Below, piece after piece: positions 26,944 to 38,756 of a stretch of 64,000 nucleotides of DNA. The notes under the pieces are model-generated. The model was not told the origin of the DNA and ran no database searches. It saw only the letters and a program-made list of their open reading frames with translations. Source of the DNA: Euonymus europaeus (taxonomy: Eukaryota > Streptophyta > Magnoliopsida > Celastrales > Celastraceae); assembly GCA_963580455.1 (NCBI GenBank), contig OY756957.1, forward strand, positions 29,852,501-29,916,500, read 5' to 3'. Each line of letters opens with the position of its first letter. Positions within the stretch are counted from its first letter, which is position 1. A program made the translations under genes and the position numbers.

Positions 26944-28987
26944 TTTGTGTAAGATTTTACAAACTTGTATGGTTGGTTAGTCTCAAAGTTGATTCATTGA
27001 GGATGGTATAAGTGATTATATATAAAGGGCAAGGAAATGTGATGAATTCATGAGATTTCATGAATAACATAAATAAATAACTCCTTATCACAAAACATAA
27101 ATGACATCATTGAATAACTCAATTGCCAAGTTAAACGTATTAGGTAAAGGATGATGCGTGTGTTATTATGAGTATTATATGAAGACATTCCAACACTGCT
27201 CTCATTGCCACGTTAAATACGCTACAATGTATTCATAAAAGGTTTGAGAATGAATGACCAAGTAAAACGTATCAGTCAAACGCAAAGACATGTGTTGTTG
27301 ATGAGCATTAAAGTAATCGATTTCACTTATTTTTAGTTTTGCAAAGGCGATAATTATTGTCATGTAACTTGTCATTTAATTATTCATTCAAAGTTAACTC
27401 ATTCAATCTGTCACATAATCAAGATCTTATGTGGCACTCAACTACAAAACTCAAGACGACATGACCTCATGTGAGCATTCTTGAGGCTCACATTTACTTA
27501 AAGTAATAGATTTAAATCAATCCAGATATTATTGATTAAACCAGTTTAAAAATTCAAATAAATACTTATATAGAAATATCTCTTCAACATTTCATACTCT
27601 CACACAAAATTTCCCAACCCACAGATTAGCACCACGCGTGCTTGCTGGTTGATCATATCAGCTAATAATACCGTGTTCAAAATGTTGATTCTATTGGGGA
27701 GTCAACGTGGGGGCCACGCGGCAATCTCGCGTGCTACAGACAACCGTCAAGGGCTATAATCTCTGACTTGATCACCTTCTTCGACCTCTATTAAAAATTT
27801 AAAACCACACAAACCATCTAAGTCAACTTCATGTACATGTATGTATATATATATATATATACGTAAATGTGTGTGATGGGCGGCGCGTGGAGGAGAAAAA
27901 CATATTACCCTGTGTATTTTAGCGTGCGTAGTACAGCGAGGTCGCTCTCTCTTTGATGAGAGAACGATAATAGGTCGTCACTGTCACACTCCCATGACCC
28001 ATCGATCCAAACCCTTTGGATTTTCTACTTGGCTTCTTCTTCCCTTCTAAAGTTCCCTTTCATTTATGAAATTACCATTTTGCACCTTCTTTCAGTGCTC
28101 ATGCCTTGCGACTCTCCACCATACACACCTGAAGTTGTTCAAACTTCTCATTATGATATTATTAAACACTAATTAGTAATTACACTTCGAATTCTTATTA
28201 ATTCTCCAGCAACTACCTCCCTTAATACGCAGATCAGTTGACTAATAACTCTGTAATTAAAGATATTGTTCTTCGTTTAAAATTAATTAAACCCCACTTA
28301 CGTTAAGCTTAACAACACATGCTTGCTCATTTAATTAACACATGGATGCATATTATTTATGGAGTTCCAATTGAAACTATAATATATATATATATACGAG
28401 ACTGATGTCATGCTGCGGTAATATTGAGGTGTAGAAGATGACAGGAAAGGACACTTGGGCACAGAAGTCTATTGTGGTCCGGATTAAAGTACAATGGGTC
28501 ACGTGGCAGTCAGAATTAGAGCAGAAAAAGACACGTGCTAATGGACCCACCAAAGAAAAAAGTTTTCACGAGTTGACGATCTATGTTTGAGTCCATACTG
28601 ACCAACGTGACTTGCCGACTTGGTCAACGCAAAAAACTCAGTACACACGCAGCCGCGATACCTAGCTGCCGTTATATACGCAATTGTCTCTCACATTATA
28701 GAACTTCCAGGCCATTCAAACATATGGCTCACTGTAATAAGTACTTGCACTTGTTTAGTTGTTTAAGGGTGTAGGTTTTCTCCTTTGATAATTTTCTTCA
28801 AAACACACCTAAACTAGTCCCATATATATATGTATATGTATATATACATTCATTGTGATCTTTAAGCTTTAATTTATTAGAAATAATTATCCAACAAAAA
28901 GAATGCTGACTGCACGTACTGTTTTCTATTTTAATATATGGTTTGGTTAACCTTTCAAAAACAAGAGACGAGCATTATAGATTCTAT

Positions 28988-30100
28988 CAAATGTGGATAT
29001 GGCATGCTTAAACTTTATCTCCCTAAACTTTCCCTTCTTTCAATTTCTTGCCGTCCTATTCCTTGTGATTCTATCATAGTAGGGTAAATAGTACATTTAG
29101 ATATTGAAATATTGATCACATTCTAACTCAGATACTAAAGTTTTTACTCATCCAACTCGAAAATCAAAGTTTCGATTTTGATCACCAATCTATTTTTCTA
29201 TTGTTCAGGCAGATAAATATCTGATATGGCATTAAGAAGTTAATTTTTTGTATGTGGCGCGACAATTGATGATGTGTAAAATGATCCTTCTATCTATAGC
29301 TCCGCCGCTTATGCCGTCCTAGAGATCAAATATAGTTACTCCGCTATTGAGATCAAAGTTGAGTTCCGAACCAAAGTGCAAGTCTGCTTCCCTCGACATC
29401 CACTCCAATTTTTGTCTTTACCCTGCATAGTTGCTCCAAATCGTGGTTAAAGTATGAGATTAGGTATGGATTTTGACTTCATTCCCTTTAGTTGTTCTTT
29501 GATTCTTCATTTATGTGTCCATGGATTTGTTCTTCCTCCTCTTGAGCCACTGTTGACATCTTGCTTTTAGGATTTTCTTTAGAGTTTGGAGCACTTTATT
29601 ACAGATTTAGGAAGTCCTCTTTCGACGTCTTTAATATAGAATTGTCGATGAAAGAAGCCCACCTCTAGTCGCAGATGAATATTTGTTGATTTTTTTTTAT
29701 TTTTGACTTTTTTTATATTTAGTCAAAATAATAAATTTTTGATGCTAGATTAGCTAATAGCTTGTAGGAATTGTGAAAAAGCTGCTCGGTGTCTAGAATT
29801 GAAACAAAAATAAAATCTTGGTTTCTGAGTTGGATATTCGAACTTCAATATTTGAGTTGAAAAATGTCAACTCTTTTAATACTCAAAAATGTTGTCAACT
29901 CCTATCCGTATATTGAGAAAGCTTATCAGTGTCCATAATTGAAACAAAATCAAAACCTCAATATCCGAATTAGATGAGTTAAAACTTCACTATCCAAGTT
30001 GAAACGTGACCAAATGTGGATATGGCATGCTTAAACTTTATCACCCTAAACTTTCCGTTCTTTCAATTTCCTGCCGTCCTATTTCCGGTGATTCTATCAT
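28988..30100. mobile_element. Inverted-repeat insertion flanked by 90-bp direct repeats
   Basis: Positions 28988-29077 and 30011-30100 are about 93% identical direct repeats. Just inside them, the sequence near 29090-29190 and the reverse complement of about 29935-30010 form long imperfect inverted repeats, sharing ACTCAT and GTTTTGATTTTG-like blocks. The roughly 0.9-kb interior has no coding content. A non-autonomous DNA transposon is likely. The direct repeats are far too long for a target-site duplication and need another explanation. Confidence 0.6.
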
Positions 30101-31768
30101 TTCATGTAGGAGTAATTCAATGTGTTTAGGATACTTTGTTCAAAACCTCGTAATCCTCACCTACTCTCCCTAATCCCTACTATAATCAATTTCTTTGAAT
30201 TAATGTAATATACATGTTCATTTTATTCCATGGCTATCTTTGTCTAGATTGACTTTTTTAATGGGTTGAGAAAATTTTAAATGCATTTTGCACCCCCAAA
30301 AAAAAAAACTACTAAATTCCAGACAACGATAGATCACTAATCATTGCCTTTATGGACTCTAAAATTAGTCTTAGCTCCCTTTGGTGGTCCGGGTTGACAT
30401 GGATAATTGACCCATATTTGATGACCAAACATTCTTTAATTTGTTCATCATATCTTGGTCCCACATTTCTTAATCTTAAACAAACCTACAAGAAATTGAA
30501 GGAAAGGTTGAACTATCTTTGGACATTGATTGATACATGGGGGTCATTTCTTGTCAACTACTTGTGTTCTTCACGCAACAGATATATTGATTGCCTGAAA
30601 TTCATAATTTCTTACAAAGAAAGCAGTATTTGACATCTCCTTTCCCCCTGATGTTTTATTGATCTCTAATGGAAAGGAAATCTAATTTTAATTGGTTAGT
30701 GAATCTCCAACATTATCTAATCAATTTTTCAATTTCGATGCTACTTCTAAATGAGTGAAAATGGTGTCTGTTAATCAATCCTAGCTAGCTAGGTTAATTA
30801 GATCGGTAAGCTAATTAATGAAGAATATAAACCATCGAGGTCTATCTTCTCAATGGCTGAACATGGCGGAAGATACACTGCTTATTAAGCTGCTACCATG
30901 TCACAGGGAATCAAATTGTTAGTATATGTGAAATGGTATTATTAGGTTAATTTCATGATGACACAATGGAATTATTTGGACCCTCCTCTTGTGGTTTCTT
31001 TTTTCTTTTTCCTCGTATATTCATTATAGCCAGTAAAACGATAATTCCCCACTTGCTTCAATCGTTTGCGTTTGTTCAGACATAATATTTATGATGTTCA
31101 CATTGTCCCATATCTAGGGTCACTTAGTACCATACTCTAATCATCATTCACATTCACGTGTGTTTTCATCTTTTGATATAATCCATATTCTTTCTCTTCT
31201 CAAAACTTACTATTTTTTAGATTTAGATCTGTGACATGACTCAGAGACCGATCCTGGATGTCTTGGCGTGCGTGTGCATATATATATATATGAAAAAATT
31301 AATGTCCGCTACGTTTAGTGAAGTTGGGATGGTTAAGTAACTTGCCCCATATGATAATGGAACCAAACACAGGACAAAGTAGGTAAAGGAAGAGATCCGG
31401 TGCAACATCTTTCTTTTGTACTGTGTTGGAGGAACAATTAAGCGTGGGAGACGTGATTAGATTTATATTTGCCACATAAGATTAAAATTTCCAGTTTAAG
31501 TCAAACAGTATGTGACGTACATGTCAACCTACTACTTACTAAAAGTCAATATGGCTTTCGTACGTCAAGAAAAAGCGTAGTGTAACCATAAGATATTATC
31601 ATGTATTCAAATTCAAATACACAAAAGTTTATCATCAGATAATAAAATGATTTAGGTCAAAATCCGACGCGTTATTACAAAGATATCGGCATACCTCTCA
31701 CAAGTCACAACGAATCCAATCACAAACGTATACATTATAACATACGCACATATGTGTAATAAAAATAC

Positions 31769-31773
31769 ATATA

Positions 31774-31805
<32 letters not shown>
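31769..31805. repeat. Compound (TA)n(GTAT)n microsatellite
   Basis: A TA run passes directly into GTAT repeats. Confidence 0.9.
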
Positions 31806-33278
31806 GCTCCAAAGGGCAGGTTTGTTTTGATAGACTTCACCACATATGGCCAAGGGTGGTTTGTCTTTCTTCCTCTTTTTTTCCTGCATATCCTCTAAAC
31901 TAATCAAGTTTTGTTAAACCACACTGATGCTGTCCGAGATCGGTTTGGTCAGAGAATTATAACAAACTAATACTTCCTTCTTTCAGTATTATTAAACAAA
32001 TAATTAAGAAAAAACTTTCAATAATATATCTAAGACTCATATGATCATATGACCTTGTACAGTACCAGAGAACCATTTAGTCCGATCTTCAAGAAGCAGT
32101 AGATACGGTGTTTATAACCTCGCCCAATGGGTAGAAATACATAATATATGTTTGCCAATTGAGGTGAGGTGATGTGATAACTGGTATTGGAAAAATTCAA
32201 CAATATATAATTAGCTTAACTAAAGCATGTATCCGTTAATCAACATAATAGGAGTGCATGAATGTAAGATTCGTGATAGAAATGAATGGAAAAAACGAAC
32301 ATATGTGATGGAGTCCCGTTGATTTTCTCTTAGACTTATGTAGTTGACCTCAAATTTTTGGCAAAAAAACTTTAATTATAATGGTGATGGCTCAATTAGG
32401 TAAGTGGACTCAATATAGAGAATTAAAACTAATGATTTATACCCCTGAAAAGAGAGCCCAATGTCGTCATTGCACAAACGAGTTGGGCCTGGGCAGGTTT
32501 CCAGGTCCATATTTAGCTGGGCCAATGTGCTACAAAATAATATTAATAAGCGTCTTCTTTTGGCCCAAAACAATCCTTTTCCTGAGACTTGCCCATTTCA
32601 CATGTTGGGCCCAATGGATCTTCAAATAGACTCTAAATTTTCTCCACTATTCGCCTCATCCTCAACGGCGTAGAGTTTCTCAGCCCACGCCACCAGTCCG
32701 GTGACGGCTACATTTAAAGGAGCTGATGATTGAAACTTATCGCCGTTGGAGGAGCCACGGGTCACTCTCATAAACATTATTGATCATTTACACTGTTTTC
32801 CCATTTTTCTTTTGTGGTGGGGGCACTGATACCGACTTGCCAGCGAAATATGAACCCTCCACTCTTTTCAATCGTCTTCATAGTTAGGAACTAATGTCTG
32901 TTTTTTTGTCACCTTCATTTCAAGCTTTTTAACCCTCTTGGGGTTTAGTGGGCTTGATAAAGTAAACGTCTTGATTCATATGACGTTGAAAACCTTGTCC
33001 TGCCGGCTGCCATGGAATAGGGGATTGAGCACATGGACATGATTTCTGCATTTAAATTGAGCACGACATTGTTGAATACAATGATCCCCTGTTAATTTTG
33101 ACAAACCCACGATTAGACGACAACTTAGCTAATAATAGATGTCATTTTTTTCCTTGTTGCTAAGTCAGATAAGGATTGAGTGGTGTGGATTTAAGTTACT
33201 GAGTAACCAACCAGGCCTGCAGGAAAGTAAAGTTCTTCTCTTTGGTTCCCAGAGTGATTGACAGAGTGAGATTGATTC

Positions 33279-34256
33279 ATGATGGCTTACTACTACTCCA
33301 GCTACTATGATGCCAATCCTGGTGAGTACAACTCTGCTTCAGTTCAAGCATCAGTGAGTTATCCCGGCCACGATTACAGGTCATACAAGTTTCATGGGTA
33401 CGATTCGACTCCCTATCATGATTCTTACAATTCCGGTTCGACTTCATACTACGGATCTTATGATCGTTATCATCCAAATCAATCGGTGGTTTCATACTCT
33501 GCTTACTCCTCCAGCGAGCCCAAGTATATTGAATACCAACTACCTCCTCAATATGATGCCAATTACAGTTCTTCAACTCGGTTTGTTGTCTCTTACTCTG
33601 TCTCAGAGGTCAAGGAACTTGATGATGTGTTTGAAGAGTATGATCCAACGCCTTTTGGCGGTGGCTATGATCAAGCTTCTACCTATGGAAAACCCCTTCC
33701 TCCATCCGATGAAATTTGTTATCCTCCATCATCTATGTCGGATCCAAAAGTCCAACCTTCACCTTCTGCAGAAGAAAAAGTTGAAATCTTCGAAGCAAAG
33801 CCTCCCAGTGAATCCAAACCTACCCCAACCTCAGCTCCTGTTGCAGAGCAGCATCCCCATGCCGATGACTATGATAGCAGCCATAACAGTAAGATTTCTC
33901 AAGGGGAGACATTAGATTCTCAAAGAGAAGAAACAGAAGCACAAGTAATTGACAGCAATTATGACTATTTTCAGCCAGTGAATCAAGTTCCACCTGGGTA
34001 TGGTCTGGAGGCCATGGACATTTGTGAAAGTTTGTTTGGGTATTGGCCTTGCTTGGCTCGTGCAAAGAGGAATGGCGAAAGCCAAGAAGCTTGTGATGAA
34101 GGAAGCAATGCCAATCAGTGGGGAGGAACTGTAGATTACTTGTTTGGAGGTTCATATCCGTATAGTGATAACAGAGACATGGAAGCCAGTTATGGATATC
34201 CGTTTATTGGCTATGAAAGGCATCAGTTTAGGTCTGATGAGGATTCATGGTTGTAA
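33279..34256 (+). CDS. Tyr/Ser-rich plant protein, At5g39570 (PLDRP1)-like
   Basis: A single exon with tandem ATGs at 33279 and 33282 encodes 325 residues. The first 100 residues are low-complexity and rich in Tyr and Ser (repeated YYSSYYD and SYYGSYDRYHP-like segments), probably disordered. Residues about 115-150 carry FEEYDPTPFGGGYD and TYGKPLPPSDEICYP, the hallmark of the Arabidopsis At5g39570 (PLDRP1) family as I remember it. A Pro/Glu-rich linker follows. The C-terminal third has a second conserved-looking block, GYGLEAMDICESLFGYWPCL, with Trp and Cys that suggest a short folded motif. There is no signal peptide or membrane segment. An AATAAA at 34330-34335 is a plausible polyadenylation signal. 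Function is unknown; family assignment is moderate. Confidence 0.8.
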   Translation: MMAYYYSSYYDANPGEYNSASVQASVSYPGHDYRSYKFHGYDSTPYHDSYNSGSTSYYGSYDRYHPNQSVVSYSAYSSSEPKYIEYQLPPQYDANYSSSTRFVVSYSVSEVKELDDVFEEYDPTPFGGGYDQASTYGKPLPPSDEICYPPSSMSDPKVQPSPSAEEKVEIFEAKPPSESKPTPTSAPVAEQHPHADDYDSSHNSKISQGETLDSQREETEAQVIDSNYDYFQPVNQVPPGYGLEAMDICESLFGYWPCLARAKRNGESQEACDEGSNANQWGGTVDYLFGGSYPYSDNRDMEASYGYPFIGYERHQFRSDEDSWL

Positions 34257-34982
34257 AAAACTCTTAATTTCTTCTGCATCATCCCCCTGTGTTTATTCTT
34301 GAAATGTAGAAACTTTGAAACATCATTTCAATAAAGCAACTGTTATGTTCCCATCAAGATTCAAACTGTAATGGAGCACAATTCTGAAATTGTAGAAAGG
34401 TAAAGGAAAGTGGGTTGTCTAAATTATGATTATGTTTTAAAATAAAGGCTTAAAGCATATGATTTTCTCTTCTAACTTCTTAGCTTTTTGAATTCCTTGA
34501 TGCCCTCGTTTTAAGGCAGTCTAATTTTCAACCATTTAGGTCATCAAATGGACCCTATATGTACTATCCTGCCCTCAAAACTAATACTTCATTTCATTAC
34601 CAAACAAATTTACCAGATCATCCTCCATTATTCTTCATCCAGTGATTTGGGTTCCATCACAATCTACAAAGTTGGTGCGCCTATCTCTCAATAGTTGATA
34701 TCAATTTAGGCTAGTTTGCTTCTTTTCAAGCTATACATGAGCACCAAATTTATACCTAACACAGGCGCTAGCTAATTTAAAATTAGTACTTTTCAAATAT
34801 ACCCTTTTGAGTATCTAAGGGTCTAGGTCCTCTTGGATACCATTATACAAAGTAAGGGCATATTAGTCAATTGACAGGCCACCCAACAATTGGGTAAAAT
34901 CCTTCATGGCTCCCATAGAAGAGTCAACATACCTAAAGCATCACTCATAAATTCGTGTTCTTTACAGCCTACGGCAAAAACA
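34257..34982. other. Intergenic spacer
   Basis: Holds the 3' flank of the At5g39570-like gene and the promoter of the DUF538 gene. Nothing else was seen. Confidence 0.4.
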
Positions 34983-35723
34983 ATGTTTCAGTCAGGGACT
35001 CTGAGTCTGACAACCATGTCCCTTCTTTCTCTCTCCTTCCTCCTCCTCCTCCTCTTCCCTCTCTCCACCACCTCCTTCTCTATACAGGACCTTCTTCAGA
35101 GCCAAGGGCTTCCAGGTGGTCTGTTCCCCAAAAATGTGAAATCCTACAAATTAGACAAAAATGGGCGGCTGGAGGTGAATCTGGGAGAGCCCTGCTTTGC
35201 CAAGTATGAGACAAGAGTGTACTTTGACAGTGTTGTGAGAGCCAATTTGAGCTACGGTGGGTTGATGGGTTTGGAGGGTTTGACCCAGGAAGAGCTATTT
35301 CTTTGGTTGCCAGTGAAGGGAATTGTAGTGAGTGATCCATCGTCGGGGCTGATTTTGTTTGATATTGGTGTTGCTCATAAGCAGCTCTCTCTTTCTCTCT
35401 TCGAAGATCCTCCTTCTTGCAAGGCTCAAGGTTCTTCCTTTTCTTAATTCCCTCTCTCTGTCTCTCTAATGCGTATTCAATTTCCAAAACAATTAATTGA
35501 GTTATCTTTTCATTTCACATTTCTTCACTGAATTTCAGTTTTTCTCATCAACCAAACATTAAAGCAGTTAGATAAACATTTCAACTTTTAATTTTGATTG
35601 GAAAAATATATCAAATTTTGGAAATTCTTTGAAGACAATTGGAATTGAATGTGGAATGCAGGAGTTCTGTTGGAGAAAGTTGCCGTGAAAGAGATGGGAT
35701 TTTCAATGAGAGATGGAACATAA
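34983..35723 (+). CDS. DUF538 family secreted protein
   Basis: Exons 34983-35430 and 35662-35723 give 169 residues. A later in-frame ATG at 35016 also starts a good signal peptide (SLLSLSFLLLLLFPLSTTS), so the start is uncertain by 11 residues. The mature part begins with the DUF538 signature IQDLLQSQGLPGGLFPKNVK and continues through FDIGVAHKQLSLSLFEDPP. Exon 2 completes the domain (GVLLEKVAVKEMGFSMRDGT). The donor at 35431 is the weaker GTTCTT type; without splicing, translation would stop five codons later. DUF538 proteins are small secreted plant proteins, related in fold to bactericidal/permeability-increasing proteins, without a settled role. Its position beside terpene synthase and bHLH genes matches Arabidopsis At1g61667, from memory. 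Confidence 0.88.
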
Positions 35724-36179
35724 ATGCTAGCAACCTTACTCTTGGTTCTTTCTTTCCCTTTTTTCTTATCAGAGTTTTGAAGAGAGAGTGTGTGGACATT
35801 TTGGAGTATTAATGTGGATAAATGCTATTAAGGCTGTAAATATGGAAATTTGGGGATGACTTTTCGTAATAAATTTCTAAATTTTGGGAATTCCTTGTAG
35901 TATTTAAATGGAAATGTCTTAATTAAATGGTTGTGTTTTGCTTTATTTCTTTTTCCCCATTTTCCCCTTCTTCTTCAGCTTTATTTGAAAGGAAAAGCCG
36001 TCTTTCTTCTTTTTACACTAGAAATGGCAAGCTGACTGTAAAAGGAACTGGAATTGGACATGCACAGTAGACCCCAGCTTAGCTACCTGCAGATGTCGGG
36101 GATATTAGTAGTGGATAGTGGATACATCATAATTCAGAGGAAAATAGCATCATAATTTTACTGTGCAATGCTTAGTGGG
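35724..36179. other. Spacer between DUF538 gene and TPS relic
   Basis: The 3' flank of the DUF538 gene. No further feature was recognised. Confidence 0.4.
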
Positions 36180-37005
36180 GATTTAACATTTTCTTCAAGG
36201 CGTGGGAGCCGTTAATTGTTATCATGACTGTACATCAAAGGCACCATCGTCGCAAAATTAAGAGTAGCTGTGATGAAAGATTGTGAAAATGGAGTGGGAG
36301 ATAGTATACATTCCTTGTTCAGTTGCTTCCATGCATCGGAGATCCTACTCTTTAACATGTTCTCCTGCTTCTTTCACCGAACAACCTTGGTTTTCCTTCA
36401 TGCTATTCCAAGTACGACCCATCATGACCATCTTGGTCCTCGTCCTGCAATATATTGATGGGAACACAACAGTTGCTGATAGATAGACACACACACACAC
36501 ACACTATATATATATATATAGTGTGTGTGTGTGTGTAATTACCTTGGCACTTCCCAAATCAACCCAAAGTCGTAGAATTTCTGCAATGCCTGGATTGTTG
36601 TCAATGAGTTCCACTGTATTTTCTTTGGTTATGTCTTGCTGACACAAGATAAAGAAAACTTGAACACACCCCACATGAACACCTGAACTTATAATCCCAT
36701 TCTTGAAATACTCTTCTGATGCTGGAAGATACCCAGAAGCAAACCACTTTGCTTCCGCCACAAATGCAGAGTCTCCCCCACTGTGCCACCCAATAATCAT
36801 AAGTGAGTAACAATTAATTAATTTTGATTAATTTGGTATGGTAGGGATCATTAATTGTATACATGCCGATTTTCTGAGGGACTCTACTGGATTCCATCCA
36901 TCCTTTTGGTAGATCTTGAAGCTGATTTCGTTGGTTATATCATCAAGAGCCTTGAAGCGTATCTTCATATGGTAGGGTAGTTGTTCACTAGCATCATAAT
37001 CCCAT
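36180..37005 (-). pseudogene. Terpene synthase remnant, TPS-g-like C-terminal exons
   Basis: Three decayed exons are readable on the - strand. 37005 to about 36860 gives [15 protein letters not shown] and GW..ESLRKS. 36780-36543 gives [30 protein letters not shown] and [12 protein letters not shown]. 36444 to about 36180 gives DEDQDGHDGSYLE, MKENQGCSVKEAGEHV, ISDAWKQLNKEC and VPLMYSHDNN-stop-RLP. The order is that of the C-terminal half of a class I plant terpene synthase, and wording such as DLGSAKDE suggests TPS-g (linalool/nerolidol synthase) type. It has stops, at least three frameshifts, and no upstream exons; the DDxxD exon is absent. Arabidopsis TPS14, also TPS-g, sits at the corresponding place in the syntenic block, so this is probably the dead orthologue. 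Confidence 0.88.
36489..36536. repeat. Perfect palindromic microsatellite (AC)8(TA)8(GT)8
   Basis: Forty-eight bases equal their own reverse complement. It fills half of the roughly 98-bp intron between the last two readable exons of the terpene synthase remnant. Such a sequence can extrude a cruciform or fold into a hairpin in RNA. Confidence 0.98.
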
Positions 37006-37236
37006 CTACATATATTAATTTGTTGGTTGAGAATTTATTTTTATTGCTGAAATTAATTAAAAGGTGTATATATATATATATGAAAATTATCCTATAGGGA
37101 CACCCGTATATGGGCTCAGTGTAAAACATGGCAATAAAAGAAATGATTTAGTGTGGAGCACTAAGAGCAACTCACAAAAATTACCATGCCCATATGGGCA
37201 TCTGTATAGGAGCAATACTCGATTCAGCTCCCAGGT

Positions 37237-38114
37237 TTGGTGAATTGGCAGTTTATCGCCAGCAATTTTCTGAAAACCATTTCACACAAATCATCATCAA
37301 ACAGTAGAGTCCCAGTGATAATGTCCACTAATTGTTGTAGCAAGCACAGGCTAATTACCTTTACCCAGGAAGTAATAAGGAATGCTCCATTAGAGGTGGT
37401 AACATTGGTGTCACTGAGATTGAATCCATGGCCTCCAGCCATCTACTGAACCTGCCTCTTCTCTTTTCAATTATAATCTTCACCCAGAATTTGTCTGCAT
37501 CAATACTGCTAGCCACAATGTCCACAACATCTTCCGACAAGACATTAACCAGAAGAATGAAGATATAGTATAGTACTACTTATGCCTTTTTTAAGTACAA
37601 AAGTTGGGGGAAAGAACATGAATTATGTTTGTCAAAAGACTGGACCTCCATGTTAGATTGTTTCATCGCCTCTGCAAGAACCTTCTCATCACTCTGTTTC
37701 TTTTTGCTTTCTTGTTCAATGGGAACATCCATTTCCAGAAACTGGTCACTGAGAACCTTGAGAGTGGATTGTAGTTCTTGGATGTACGTGATGGCATCAT
37801 CAATGGTTGATAGTTTGCCCAACTAAAATCAGGGGAAAAAACAAAAATTCAGCAATCTGTGTTAGCAATTTGTTAATTCTTATGAATGAAACGAGAGATT
37901 GCAAGAAAATTGGGCATGTGTTCTTTACATTTGTTATTATTGGAACTTGACCTCGCAGTATTAAGAGCCTATGATTGAGCTTCTGCCTCATCCTCCTTTC
38001 AGCATCCAATTGCAATTCGGACACTTCTGAATCATCATCGCTGTGTTGCCTTGTTGGGCTCATCCTTCCCCTGTCGTTTCGTTCTGGAGTAATGTGTAAC
38101 TGTAATTCATCCAT
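37237..38114 (-). pseudogene. DYT1: DYT1-like bHLH gene, frameshifted in the C-terminal domain
   Basis: Exon 1 (38114-37929, 62 codons) and exon 2 (from 37822 to about 37650) encode the bHLH: AERRMRQKLNHRLLILRGQV, PIITN, then LGKLSTIDDAITYIQELQ. A further exon (about 37530-37370) carries the C-terminal ACT-like dimerisation strand DKFWVKIIIEKRRGRF and then GFNLSDTNVTTSNGAFLITS. These two blocks are in different frames: 20 nt separate RF from GF, where DYT1 (from memory) has 30, so a 10-nt deletion breaks the domain. The exon 2/3 splice is also not clear-cut. DYT1 is a nuclear regulator of tapetum development. Either this copy is dead, or it makes a protein with an altered tail; its bHLH part looks intact. 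Confidence 0.75.
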
Positions 38115-38241
38115 GGCAGAAGCAATGAACTCAATTTTTTGTGGGAGAAACTAAATAGGGCAGGAAGAGGAAGCTCTATTTCTAAACCTAAAAATAAGGC
38201 ATTATTGTGATTGGTTATAAATATACTCTTCACATGAGAAT

Positions 38242-38285
<44 letters not shown>

Positions 38286-38756
38286 TTAGTTCGTAGTTGC
38301 CCCAAGGGGAGAGAGAGGGAGAGAGAGTTAGTTCATAGTTGCCCACTTGCCCAAAGGTACCTTTCCCTGTATTGGATAAAGCCTTATAAAGCCCAATTAG
38401 TCATACATTTGAAAAGCCCTAAAACCCAAAAACCGGAAAGGCCCAAGGAATAAAACCATTAACTCTCCCTCTGGGAACACCCTTCAACGGCTTGCTTCTG
38501 CTGGGCGATTCAAATGGGTCGAGAAGATACTCGAGGACTAAAACAGTATAATGACATGTCCATAGCAAGATTTTGGAGCCCCTTTAATCTTGATATATGG
38601 GAAGACTTTAGACTGGTATGTTTGAAAATGCCCACAAAGTGTTAAGTGAAATGCCTGAACGGAATTACAAGCAAACGGTTTGTCCTTGACGCGCCATTGT
38701 GGCTTCTGTCAATTCAAAGAAATTTGACAAAGTTGATGGAATTTTCAAGGACTTGT
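38115..38756. other. Spacer with GA microsatellite
   Basis: Upstream region of the DYT1-like gene facing the 3' end of the BTB/NPH3 gene. It includes an (AG)n run at 38245-38282 and a short duplicated segment (GAGTTAGTTC..TAGTTGCCC) at 38283 and 38325. Confidence 0.5.
38245..38282. repeat. (AG)19 microsatellite
   Basis: A perfect dinucleotide run about 130 bp upstream of the DYT1-like start codon, so in its promoter or leader (CT repeats on the coding strand). Confidence 0.97.

Larger units (their letters stand above)
26944..33278. other. Gene-poor region of about 6.3 kb
   Basis: No gene could be supported. The stretch probably starts with Helitron interior. It also holds TA microsatellites (27844-27861, 28384-28395, 31270-31282, 31769-31803), a 1-kb inverted-repeat insertion flanked by 90-bp direct repeats (28988-30100), and the promoter of the At5g39570-like gene. 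Open frames such as 30352-30633 lack any family signature. No tRNA or conserved miRNA sequence was recognised by eye. Confidence 0.45.

Noticed and set aside
30352..30633. 93-codon + strand frame in the gene-poor region
   Set aside because: No domain, no splice context and biased AT composition. Open frames of this length are expected by chance.
31652..31907. Overlapping short frames rich in Tyr, Ile and His
   Set aside because: They are translations of the TA/GTAT microsatellite.
33394..33915. 173-codon + strand frame inside the At5g39570-like gene
   Set aside because: It is out of frame with the conserved motifs, composition is shadow-like, and there are no recognisable domains.
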